Shown: positions 16,874-23,580 of the stretch, piece by piece
Layout: every line of letters begins with the position of its first letter
Position numbering within the stretch: position 1 is the stretch's first letter
Assembly: GCA_964535315.1 (NCBI GenBank)
Contig: CAZHTS010000069.1
Location: 1 to 24,015, forward strand
Source: CAZHTS01 sp964535315
Lineage (GTDB): Bacteria; Chloroflexota; Anaerolineae; Anaerolineales; Anaerolineaceae
Direction of reading: 5' to 3'
DNA length: 24,015 nucleotides
The notes under the pieces: generated by a model
What the model was told of the DNA's origin: nothing
The model's database searches: none
Seen by the model: only the letters and a program-made list of their open reading frames with translations
Made by a program: the position numbers and the translations under genes

Positions 16874-17854
16874 CTACGCAACCTCAAGCCGTGCTGCGCC
16901 GCCCACCTCGGCGTACAGCACTTGCGTTACCCCGGGCACCTGAGCCAGACGCGCCTTGACCTCGCCGGCTGCAAACGCAGGGCAGATGGCATGCACGTTG
17001 GGCCCGGCGTCCAGGGTGTAGAACACAGGTACGCCCTGTTTGCGCCAGGCGGGGATAGCCTTCATCAGGCTGACCGAAGCCGGCTCCCAATAAAACAGGG
17101 CCGGTTTGCTGGTGATGTTGACGGCGTGCATGAGGTTGCTGTCCAATTCGGCAATTTCGGCCAGGGCCTCGAAGTTGCGCTCCAGGATTGCCCGCCGGCA
17201 CAGTTCCAACCGCCGCGGGGTGTCGGCGATGCGCGCCGCCTGTAACGGGCTGCTTTCGGCCAAGAGGTGGCCCTCGGTCGACCCCACCGGTTTGGGCGCC
17301 GCCTCGACCATGGCAATGCAATCTGCCAGCGGCCAGTGTTCCGCCCCGGCGAGGGTGTGGGCGTAGGAGTCGTGGTCGCCCTCGCCGCGCTGCCATTCGA
17401 CGAACCCGCCTGGAACCGAGCGGCAGGCCGAACCCGAGCCGCGCCGCGCCAGGCGCGAGAGGTCGGCTTCGCTCAACTCCAGGCCGGCGGCGCGGCTGGC
17501 GGCCAGCCCGATGGCAGCAAAGGCTGAGGCCGAAGAGGCGATCCCTGCCCCAGCCGGGAAGTTGTTGCTGCTGACTACTTCGGCAGACAGGGTGAGGCCT
17601 GCCAACTGGCGGACAATATCCAGAAACGCCGAAACGCGCTCCAGCGCGCCGCGCAACACCGGCTGTCCGTTCATGATCAGGGTATCATTTTTTAGTTCTG
17701 GATCGAAGTGCACCCGGGCACGCGTAAACAGACCACCCAATGTCATCGAAATGGATCCGGTTGACGGCAGTCGCAAAATCGCATTACGGTTTCCCCAATA
17801 TTTGATCAAAGCGATGTTGGCGCAGGCGACGCCAGTTGCACAAAGCTGTGTCAT
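16874..17854 (-). CDS. mvaD: Diphosphomevalonate decarboxylase (or related mevalonate-phosphate decarboxylase)
   Basis: 326-residue GHMP-superfamily enzyme of the mevalonate route to isopentenyl diphosphate. Motifs: NIALIKYWGN (K18) at the start, the ATP-binding loop PAGAGIASSASAF (about 100-112), SGSACRSVPGGF with R145 that normally binds the diphosphate, and TLDAGPNVH with catalytic D282. These support decarboxylase activity. In some Chloroflexota a close homologue acts on mevalonate phosphate instead, so the exact substrate is not certain. The ATG has AAAGGA 9 bases upstream and a possible extended -10 further up. It is the first gene of the minus-strand run leading to rseP, the HEAT protein, the gluzincin and acyP. 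No other mevalonate gene is in the window. Confidence 0.92.
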   Translation of the reverse strand: MTQLCATGVACANIALIKYWGNRNAILRLPSTGSISMTLGGLFTRARVHFDPELKNDTLIMNGQPVLRGALERVSAFLDIVRQLAGLTLSAEVVSSNNFPAGAGIASSASAFAAIGLAASRAAGLELSEADLSRLARRGSGSACRSVPGGFVEWQRGEGDHDSYAHTLAGAEHWPLADCIAMVEAAPKPVGSTEGHLLAESSPLQAARIADTPRRLELCRRAILERNFEALAEIAELDSNLMHAVNITSKPALFYWEPASVSLMKAIPAWRKQGVPVFYTLDAGPNVHAICPAFAAGEVKARLAQVPGVTQVLYAEVGGAARLEVA

Positions 17855-17886
17855 TCACATCCGTCCTTTCACGATATTCTCTCTCT

Positions 17887-17895
17887 AGTTTACCA
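17887..17895 (-). promoter_or_regulatory. Possible extended -10 promoter of mvaD
   Basis: TGGTAAACT on the minus strand has the TGn extension and four of six matches to TATAAT. It lies 32 bases before the mvaD ATG and would give a leader of about 25 bases including AAAGGA. The stretch from here to the serC terminator holds nothing else I can recognise. Confidence 0.28.
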
Positions 17896-18054
17896 TGAAC
17901 CGTTCCCGGTCGTCGCCTAGATATAGCGGGTTTTCTCGGGAATAACGGCCTGTGGGCGAGAAGTCCGAGATTACTCTGAATAGGAAGTACTGTCGCTGGA
18001 GCGCTTAAATGACATCGAGATCTGACCTGGATTCTGGCGTTCAGGGGTAGCAGG

Positions 18055-18085
18055 TAAAAAATAAAGGCTCCGGCAATCGGAGCCC
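18055..18085 (-). terminator. Intrinsic terminator of serC
   Basis: On the minus strand a perfect 7-bp stem (GGCTCCG with CGGAGCC; plus-strand arms 18066-18072 and 18078-18084) with a 5-base loop is followed by TTTATTTTTT. It starts about 50 bases after the serC stop codon. Confidence 0.9.
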
Positions 18086-18137
18086 TTATATCTACTGATG
18101 GGGTCTGTTGGGTGTTGCAACGCACCGGTGTTATGTT

Positions 18138-19226
18138 TTAGCCGTTTTTCTTCTGGAATTCGGCCATGAACTGTACCAGGGCCTGGGCGGAGGTCATGGG
18201 CAGGGCGTTGTAGATGGAGGCGCGCAGGCCGCCGACCGAGCGATGGCCCTTGAGACCAATCAATTCGGCTTTCTTGGCTTCCTTGACGAATTGATCTTCC
18301 AGTTCTTCACTGGGCATGCGGAAGGGCACGTTCATGATCGAGCGCGCTTCGGGCTTGGCGTGGCCGCGGTAGAAACCGCCGCTGTTGTCGATGGCCTGGT
18401 AGACCAGGGCGGCCTTTTCCTGGTTCATCTTGTACATGGCTTCGAGGCCGCCGAGGCCTTTGAGCCATTTGAAGACCAACCCGACGATGTAGATGGCGTA
18501 GCAGGGCGGGGTATTGTGCAGCGAGCCGCTCTCGGACAGCAGCTTGTAATCCAGCATGACGGGCAGGTTGGCAGGAACACGCTGGAGCATGTCTTCGCGC
18601 ACGACGACGACGGTCACACCGGCGGGGCCGGCGTTCTTCTGGGCGCCGGCGTAGATCATGGCGTATTTGCTGACATCCAGGGGCTGGCTGAGGAAGTCAG
18701 AGGATACATCGCCGATCAAAGGCACACCTTCGGGCACGACCGGTTCGGTCTTGAATTCAACACCGTGGATGGTTTCGTTGTGGCAGAAATGGACGTAGGC
18801 GGCCTGGGGGTCAAACTTCAATTCTTCCTGGGCCGGGAGGCGTGAGTAGTTGTCGCTTTCGCCATTGAAGATGGTGTGGGTCGCGCCGAGTTTGGCGGCT
18901 TCTTTCATGGCGGTGCGGCTCCACGAGCCAGTGACGATGTAGTCGGCCGAGGCGCCCGCCGGGCGTAGATTCATGGGCAGCATGGCAAATTGCAGGCTTG
19001 CGCCGCCTTGCAGGAACATGACCTTGTAGTTGGCGGGAATGCCCAGCAGTTCGCGCAGATTGGCTTCAGCGGTTTGGATAATGCCTTCAAATTCCTTTGA
19101 GCGGTGACTCATTTCCATGACCGACATGCCGCAGCCCTGGTAATCGAGCAGTTCGGCTTGCGCCTGTTCCAGGACGGACTGGGGCAGTACGGCAGGGCCA
19201 GCATTGAAATTGTGCACACGTTTCAC
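18138..19226 (-). CDS. serC: Phosphoserine aminotransferase
   Basis: 362-residue PLP-dependent class V aminotransferase that converts 3-phosphohydroxypyruvate and glutamate to phosphoserine, in the serine pathway. Strong family matches: HNFNAGPAVLP at the start, MEMSHRSKEF, FLQGGASLQFAMLPMNL, CHNETIHGVEF, DVSSDFLSQP, and the PLP-binding lysine K197 in YAGAQKNAGPAG. The C-terminus has HRSVGGLRASIYNA. The length is normal. The start is GTG with AGAGGTGG 4 bases before it. It has its own promoter and terminator and is therefore monocistronic; no other serine gene is near. Confidence 0.98.
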   Translation of the reverse strand: MKRVHNFNAGPAVLPQSVLEQAQAELLDYQGCGMSVMEMSHRSKEFEGIIQTAEANLRELLGIPANYKVMFLQGGASLQFAMLPMNLRPAGASADYIVTGSWSRTAMKEAAKLGATHTIFNGESDNYSRLPAQEELKFDPQAAYVHFCHNETIHGVEFKTEPVVPEGVPLIGDVSSDFLSQPLDVSKYAMIYAGAQKNAGPAGVTVVVVREDMLQRVPANLPVMLDYKLLSESGSLHNTPPCYAIYIVGLVFKWLKGLGGLEAMYKMNQEKAALVYQAIDNSGGFYRGHAKPEARSIMNVPFRMPSEELEDQFVKEAKKAELIGLKGHRSVGGLRASIYNALPMTSAQALVQFMAEFQKKNG

Positions 19227-19278
19227 GATACCACCTCTTTTGGTTGGAATGTGTATGTAGAGCCGTGTTGGCTTTAAT

Positions 19279-19311
19279 CCAGGCCGGGGGCGCGGGGGCG
19301 CTATGGCCTGG
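19279..19311 (-). promoter_or_regulatory. GC-rich hairpin in the serC leader
   Basis: CCAGGCC (19279-19285) and GGCCTGG (19305-19311) form a perfect 7-bp stem with a 19-base loop that is almost all G and C. If transcription starts near 19318, this structure occupies the first third of a leader of about 92 bases. No known riboswitch or T-box feature was recognised. Confidence 0.4.
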
Positions 19312-19324
19312 GAACGTCAACTTT

Positions 19325-19352
19325 ATTATAAGCTGAAGTAGGGGAATAAGAA
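19325..19352 (-). promoter_or_regulatory. Probable promoter of serC
   Basis: On the minus strand a perfect TATAAT occupies 19330-19325. TTCTTA (19352-19347) lies 16 bases upstream as a weak -35. The predicted start is near 19318. Confidence 0.5.
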
Positions 19353-19384
19353 TAGCGCTGAATGTGACCGGCTGGAGGGTGCGT

Positions 19385-19402
19385 TTGTCATGTGTCTGAC
19401 AA
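19385..19402. promoter_or_regulatory. Palindrome upstream of the serC promoter, possible operator
   Basis: TTGTCA-TGTGTC-TGACAA is an inverted repeat with perfect 6-bp arms and a 6-base centre. It lies about 65-85 bases upstream of the predicted serC start and 18 bases after the ppk2 stop. It has no T tract, so it is not a terminator. A protein-binding site is possible but unproven. Confidence 0.3.
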
Positions 19403-19419
19403 CTGCCTCTGACGGCGGA

Positions 19420-20361
19420 TCAATCTTCTTCCTCTTCTTCGCTTTCTGGAAAATAGATGTCGGGCACGAAGGTCTGGTCGGTGATGGGCGGACGGACGTA
19501 GCCCTGGTCAGCCTGGCGCGGCGGTAAGACGATGGGTTCGGGCGTCAGGTCTTCGTAAGGGATGAGGCTGAGCAGGTGGCGGATGCAGTTGAGCCGGGCG
19601 CACATTTTATTGTCGGCGTTGACCACGTGCCAGGGGGCCTGCTTGATGTCGGTGTGGGCGAACATTTCGTCCTTGGCGCGAGAGTATTCGACCCAACGCG
19701 AGCGGGACTGCACATCCATTGGGCTGAGTTTCCACCGCTTGGTTGGGTCGGCGATGCGCGCCTGGAAACGGTGTTCCTGCTCTTTGTCGCTGACCGAGAA
19801 CCAGTATTTGACCAGGATGATGCCGGAGCGCACCAGCATCCGTTCGAATTCCGGCACCGAGCGCAGGAATTCGCGATATTCGTCGTCGGTGCAGAAGCCC
19901 ATGACGCGTTCGACGCCGGCACGATTGTACCAACTCCGGTCGAACAGCACCATTTCGCCGGCAGCGGGCAGGTGGGAGACGTAGCGCTGGAAGTACCACT
20001 GGGTTTTCTCGCGCTCGGTGGGGGTGGGTAGGGCCACCACACGGCAGACGCGAGGGTTAAGGCTCTCGGTGATGCGTTTGATGGCGCCCCCCTTGCCGGC
20101 TGCATCGCGGCCTTCAAAGATGATGACCAGTTTCAGGCCCTTGTAACGGATCCATTCCTGGAGTTTGACCAGTTCAATTTGCAACTGGCGGAGCGTTTTG
20201 AGGTAGGTTCTCTTGTTGATGGGGATGCGTTCTTCGGGCGGGACGGACGGGGGGATAACGATGGCGGCGGGGGCTGACGGTGTGTTTTTCGGGGGTTGTT
20301 CGTCGTGCTCGTTACGTTGTTTGTGCGGGGACTTCTTTGAGCTTTTCTCTTTCTTGGACAT
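19420..20361 (-). CDS. ppk2: Polyphosphate kinase 2
   Basis: 313-residue PPK2-family enzyme that uses polyphosphate to phosphorylate nucleotides. The single-domain form with this length and sequence resembles class I enzymes, which mainly act on nucleoside diphosphates. Walker A is FEGRDAAGKGGAIKR (residues about 82-96), the Walker B/lid region is DRSWYNRAGVERVMGF (D141), and KRWKLSPMD and APWHVVNADNK are also typical. The N-terminal 40 residues are charged and low complexity, and the C-terminus ends in a run of acidic residues (ESEEEEED). I chose ATG 20361 rather than ATG 20373 because GGAGGG lies 4 bases before it and is part of the upstream option. A good promoter lies upstream. Confidence 0.95.
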   Translation of the reverse strand: MSKKEKSSKKSPHKQRNEHDEQPPKNTPSAPAAIVIPPSVPPEERIPINKRTYLKTLRQLQIELVKLQEWIRYKGLKLVIIFEGRDAAGKGGAIKRITESLNPRVCRVVALPTPTEREKTQWYFQRYVSHLPAAGEMVLFDRSWYNRAGVERVMGFCTDDEYREFLRSVPEFERMLVRSGIILVKYWFSVSDKEQEHRFQARIADPTKRWKLSPMDVQSRSRWVEYSRAKDEMFAHTDIKQAPWHVVNADNKMCARLNCIRHLLSLIPYEDLTPEPIVLPPRQADQGYVRPPITDQTFVPDIYFPESEEEEED

Positions 20362-20408
20362 CTTACCCTCCATGAAAAGTGGAAACAGCCGGGGTGAGTT
20401 CTGTATCC

Positions 20409-20437
20409 ATTATAGAGAGAAAGCGGGGTTAATGCAA
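20409..20437 (-). promoter_or_regulatory. Promoter of ppk2
   Basis: On the minus strand TATAAT (20414-20409) and TTGCAT (20437-20432) are separated by 17 bp. The predicted start near 20402 gives a leader of about 40 bases ending in the GGAGGG ribosome site. The promoter directly abuts the G-rich repeat cluster. Confidence 0.6.
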
Positions 20438-20460
20438 AGGTTGGGGGCGGAGGGGGAAAA

Positions 20461-20575
20461 GGGGAGAGGGGGGCACGCGGAGGCGCGGAGGGCGCGGAGG
20501 GGGGAGAGGGGGGCACGCGGAGGCGCGGAGGGGGGCACGCGGGGGCGCGGAGGGGGAAGAGGGGGGCGCGCGGAA
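20461..20575 (+). repeat. Dispersed GC-rich repeat, cluster B (tandem units)
   Basis: A 30-base unit at 20461-20490 is repeated exactly at 20501-20530 (core GGGCACGCGGAGGCGCGGAG), separated by GGCGCGGAGG. Partial units follow at 20531-20551 and 20562-20574. The strand is extremely purine/G-rich with many GGGG runs. It lies between the 3' end of the yfhO-like gene and the ppk2 promoter. Reading frames across it are low-complexity Pro/Arg and are not credible proteins. The unit also occurs as copies A (13204) and C (23251). Confidence 0.85.
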
Positions 20576-20590
20576 GGTCAGAGGTTTGTT

Positions 20591-23176
20591 TTAGGGGGGC
20601 GGGCAGGCTGAGGACCAGCGCCAGAAGAAGTCTGGGCAATAGGAGAATTCGACCAGGTGTTCGCCGGCGGTGAGAGGCACGGATTTAAAGGTGCCAAACA
20701 GCAGTTCGATCGGAACGGGGCGCTGATCGACGCGGGCGCGCCAGGCGGCTTCCCAATTGTCGATGAAGCTGAGGTAACCATCCTGGGGGACGACAACCTT
20801 AACGAGTAGCCGGTCGCTGGTGTAGTCAATTTTTTCGGCGGTAAACGATTGGCGGGCGGCATCATCCAGGAAGGCGGCAATGGTGGTGTATTGCAGCGAT
20901 TGAGAGAAGTACAGGCGTTGGCCGTCTTGTATGCCAAGTAACTGGCGGGTGGCTTCTTTCTCCGACTCGGTACGGTCGCGAAATTCAACATAGCGGACGA
21001 AGTACCAGGTGGTACCTTTGTAGCCGGTGTGGAAGGTGGGGGTGAGCGAGATGTAACCGGTATCGTTGCGAGGGGTATCCCAGCCGGTAGTGATGACTTG
21101 TTCGGCGTTCAGGTAGCCGCGCGGGTTCTCCTGGAGGATGCCCTGCACCCAGAGCCAGGGGGCGGTGATCCAGGTGTTGAGCGTGGACAGCAACACGAGG
21201 GCAGACAGGGCAAGACGGCCGGGTGAACGGCGGCGCTGCACCAGGATCAAGAGCGCAAGGAAGGAAAGGACGGTCAGAATTACATAGAGGGCGACATAGA
21301 CGTTGGAAAGCGCATCGACCCTGGTGGTGAAGACGATGCCGGCGCGGGCGGCCAACATACGCAGGAAGGCGGCCAGGCGGTGGAGGAAGTGACTTTTCCA
21401 GTAGAAATCAAACAGGTTGGCCTGCGAAATGTACACCTGGCACCCCAGAATGGCGGCGAAAGCAATGATAAGGGCGGTCAGCGGGCGGCGCAGCGGCGCG
21501 CCGGGTTGGCTGAGCCGGGCCTCAAGGTGACGCCAGGCGATGGCCAGCAGCCAGGCAAAGATCGGCACCAGGATGATGCCCAACCTGCCCCAGTAGCGCA
21601 GCCGAGAGAAGAAAGGGATGTGTTTCCAGAGCAGGACAAACAGGTACGATTCTTTGCCGTAAGAGATGTAACTGATCAGGACGATCCAGGAAATGAAGAG
21701 GGCTTTGACCCAGGGTGCAGTGTATGGGGCGGCGCTGCGCCGGTCGAACAGGTAGATGAAGATGACCAGCAGGGCGGCAATGCCAAAGAAGTAGACGCCT
21801 TCGGTCTGGGCGGCGGGGGGAAAAAGCAGGGCACCCAGAGAGTCTTGCAGGCTGAAGACGTTGGCGGTCGAGAATTCAAAGTTGCCGCCGGAGCGGTTGT
21901 ACGTCTGCATCAGGGTGTTGTTGACCTGATACAGGTAGGGGGCGCATAACCCGCCGGCGAGCAGGGCGGGCAGGAAGATGGCGGGCAGGGAGCGTTTGAG
22001 GTGAATGTGTTCGAGTGCAAACAGTGTGCGGCGTGCGGCTGGGATGAGAAAGAATATCCCATAAGGGCCAAAGAGCAGGAGGGGGTAGTAGATATAGTAG
22101 GGGTAACCGCCGGTGAACAGGCAAAACAGAGAAAAGAAGAGCAATAAGCTATACCCCAACAGGCGACGCAGTCTGGCGTTCTTGAAGATCTGGGTCAGGG
22201 CGAGCAAGATCCAGGGGTACCAGGCGGCGCTATGGATGGCGTTCGGCCAACGCAGATTCTCGACGATTTTCAGGCTGACGCCCATGATCAGGGCGGCGCC
22301 TAGCGCCTGACTGCGGCTGAAGTTCAACGAACGCAGCCAGCGATACAGGCCGAGTGAAAAGATGGCGATGCCAAAGACGGCGAAGCGCTGGTAGTCCAGG
22401 ACGGTGTAGAATCCGCTCCAGTGGTAGTACCAGGTGAGGGGCAGGTTGAAGGGGTAGAGCAGCTGGACTTCGGGGTTGGCGTAAAAGGGGTAGCCTGCGC
22501 CTTCGGCCGGTGACCAAAGCGGCAGCCAGCCGTTACTGAGAGCGTCCAACAGGTAGACTTTGTAGTAGTAATACCAGGGAATGAAGTCGTTTCCTACACT
22601 GACGTGCTGGTTCTTCCAGGAGATGACATAGGGCCACATGTACACGAACGGCCAGGCAAAGGCGAGAACGCTTGCCAGGATTTCGGCGGTGACAGGGTGT
22701 CTGCGCCAGTACGTCAGACGGGTGCGCAGGGGACGGGCCAGAAGAAGGGCACGCAGCGAGGCGTCACCATAGGCGGCCTGGAAATAAAGGGTCTGGAGGT
22801 TGAGTAGAAAGAGCCAGAGGAGCAGCGGGCGCAGCCGCTCGGCGTAGGCGGCCAGGTCGGCGGCATCGGGCAGCCAGGAGAGGATGAGCAGGAGGAGCAG
22901 CGTCAGGCAGAGCGCCGGGGTAAAGCGTGCCAGGAACGGTGAGAAGAGCAGCGCTTCTAACCGGGCGGCGACAGAAGGCCGGGCGTGGCGTAGAGCCAGG
23001 CTGGCAATCAGCGGGATCAGGAGAATGCCGACCAGGAACAGACGGCGGGCTGAGAGGCCGAGAAACAAGGTGTTCTTGGGGTCGGCCGGGATTGAGAGCA
23101 GGTAGAACAGGGAAAGCAGCGCGCCCAAGGCGGTAAGAAGCAGGAAGCGAGGAAGATGGGAGGGGCGGTTGTCCAT
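20591..23176 (-). CDS. YfhO-family polytopic membrane protein
   Basis: 861 residues with about a dozen hydrophobic helices and a soluble C-terminal part. The extracytoplasmic segment after the early helices reads GNDFIPWYYYYKVYLLDA, then WLPLWSPAEGAGYPFYANP and QLLYPFNLP. This is the pattern of YfhO / GT-C-type membrane glycosyltransferases, which use polyprenyl-linked sugars; in Gram-positives YfhO glycosylates lipoteichoic acid. The specific reaction here is not known. The end has DGYLSFIDNWEAAWRARVD and LTAGEHLVEFSYCPDFFW, the usual C-terminal beta segment. Family members normally continue into a last membrane helix, but here the frame ends soon after (RWSSACPPP) while a neighbouring frame offers LALVLSL, so the 3' end may be frameshifted. 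ATG 23176 has no clear ribosome site. Confidence 0.82.
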   Translation of the reverse strand: MDNRPSHLPRFLLLTALGALLSLFYLLSIPADPKNTLFLGLSARRLFLVGILLIPLIASLALRHARPSVAARLEALLFSPFLARFTPALCLTLLLLLILSWLPDAADLAAYAERLRPLLLWLFLLNLQTLYFQAAYGDASLRALLLARPLRTRLTYWRRHPVTAEILASVLAFAWPFVYMWPYVISWKNQHVSVGNDFIPWYYYYKVYLLDALSNGWLPLWSPAEGAGYPFYANPEVQLLYPFNLPLTWYYHWSGFYTVLDYQRFAVFGIAIFSLGLYRWLRSLNFSRSQALGAALIMGVSLKIVENLRWPNAIHSAAWYPWILLALTQIFKNARLRRLLGYSLLLFFSLFCLFTGGYPYYIYYPLLLFGPYGIFFLIPAARRTLFALEHIHLKRSLPAIFLPALLAGGLCAPYLYQVNNTLMQTYNRSGGNFEFSTANVFSLQDSLGALLFPPAAQTEGVYFFGIAALLVIFIYLFDRRSAAPYTAPWVKALFISWIVLISYISYGKESYLFVLLWKHIPFFSRLRYWGRLGIILVPIFAWLLAIAWRHLEARLSQPGAPLRRPLTALIIAFAAILGCQVYISQANLFDFYWKSHFLHRLAAFLRMLAARAGIVFTTRVDALSNVYVALYVILTVLSFLALLILVQRRRSPGRLALSALVLLSTLNTWITAPWLWVQGILQENPRGYLNAEQVITTGWDTPRNDTGYISLTPTFHTGYKGTTWYFVRYVEFRDRTESEKEATRQLLGIQDGQRLYFSQSLQYTTIAAFLDDAARQSFTAEKIDYTSDRLLVKVVVPQDGYLSFIDNWEAAWRARVDQRPVPIELLFGTFKSVPLTAGEHLVEFSYCPDFFWRWSSACPPP

Positions 23177-23250
23177 GTGGGGGCCTGTAGGGGTGCGGTT
23201 CTATTTTTACCACATTTTACGCCGGGGGTGGGGAAAAGAGGGGGAGATGG

Positions 23251-23270
23251 GGGTACGCGAAGGCGCAGAA
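23251..23270 (+). repeat. Dispersed GC-rich repeat, copy C (diverged)
   Basis: GGGTACGCGAAGGCGCAGAA matches the core unit of cluster B at 16 of 20 positions; all four differences are transitions. Its flanks are also similar (G-rich with GGGGAGA just upstream). It lies between the yfhO-like start and the transposase remnant. Confidence 0.6.
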
Positions 23271-23289
23271 GGGGGGAAGGTCATGCCTA

Positions 23290-23531
23290 TTGACAGATGA
23301 GGAGGGCGAAATCTGGCAGTCCACGATGATGGACATGGACAGCCGCCTGCGGACAGCCCGAGGCATCGGAGAAGATGAGACCCAGGCCAGCATTGAAGTC
23401 TTGCAAACCCTCACCCGGATGCCCCGCCACCGACAATCTCCGACGGGCGGGGCGGCATTGAGGATGCCATGATTGAAGTATATGGCCTCGTACTTGTTTA
23501 CGGGCGGTGTTTGGCAAGAAGAGCGAACTGA
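23290..23531 (+). pseudogene. Frameshifted fragment of a DDE-type transposase
   Basis: One plus-strand frame reads DEEGEIWQSTMMDMDSRLR and then GEDETQASIEVLQTL. The homologous reading then continues in a different frame from 23412 as HPDAPPPTISDGRGGIEDAM and IEVYGL to a stop at 23529-23531. Together they match the central part of IS1-like transposases as I remember them, where the two pieces are normally joined by a few residues (K-R-R-G type) and the Trp in SDGWGG is intact. A small deletion near 23407-23411 and a W-to-R change explain the break. The beginning and the end of the gene are missing and no terminal inverted repeats were seen. The exact family is from memory and should be checked. 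Confidence 0.6.
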
Positions 23532-23580
23532 TGATCCGCCCACACAAATCCTTGCGCCTCACGGGATGGGAACGAAAAGC

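Noticed and set aside
17896..18054. Possible small gene or RNA between mvaD and serC
   Set aside because: Open frames here have no start signal and no protein-like composition, and no stable RNA fold beyond a weak 6-bp stem was seen.
20461..20575. Tandem repeats considered as a CRISPR array
   Set aside because: Only two full units with a 10-base spacer that resembles the unit itself, no unique spacers and no cas genes.
20133..20639. Open minus-strand frame with Pro/Arg-rich product across the G-rich region
   Set aside because: Its middle is translated repeat DNA and its end overlaps ppk2 in another frame. Only its first few codons may be meaningful, as a shifted end of the yfhO-like gene.
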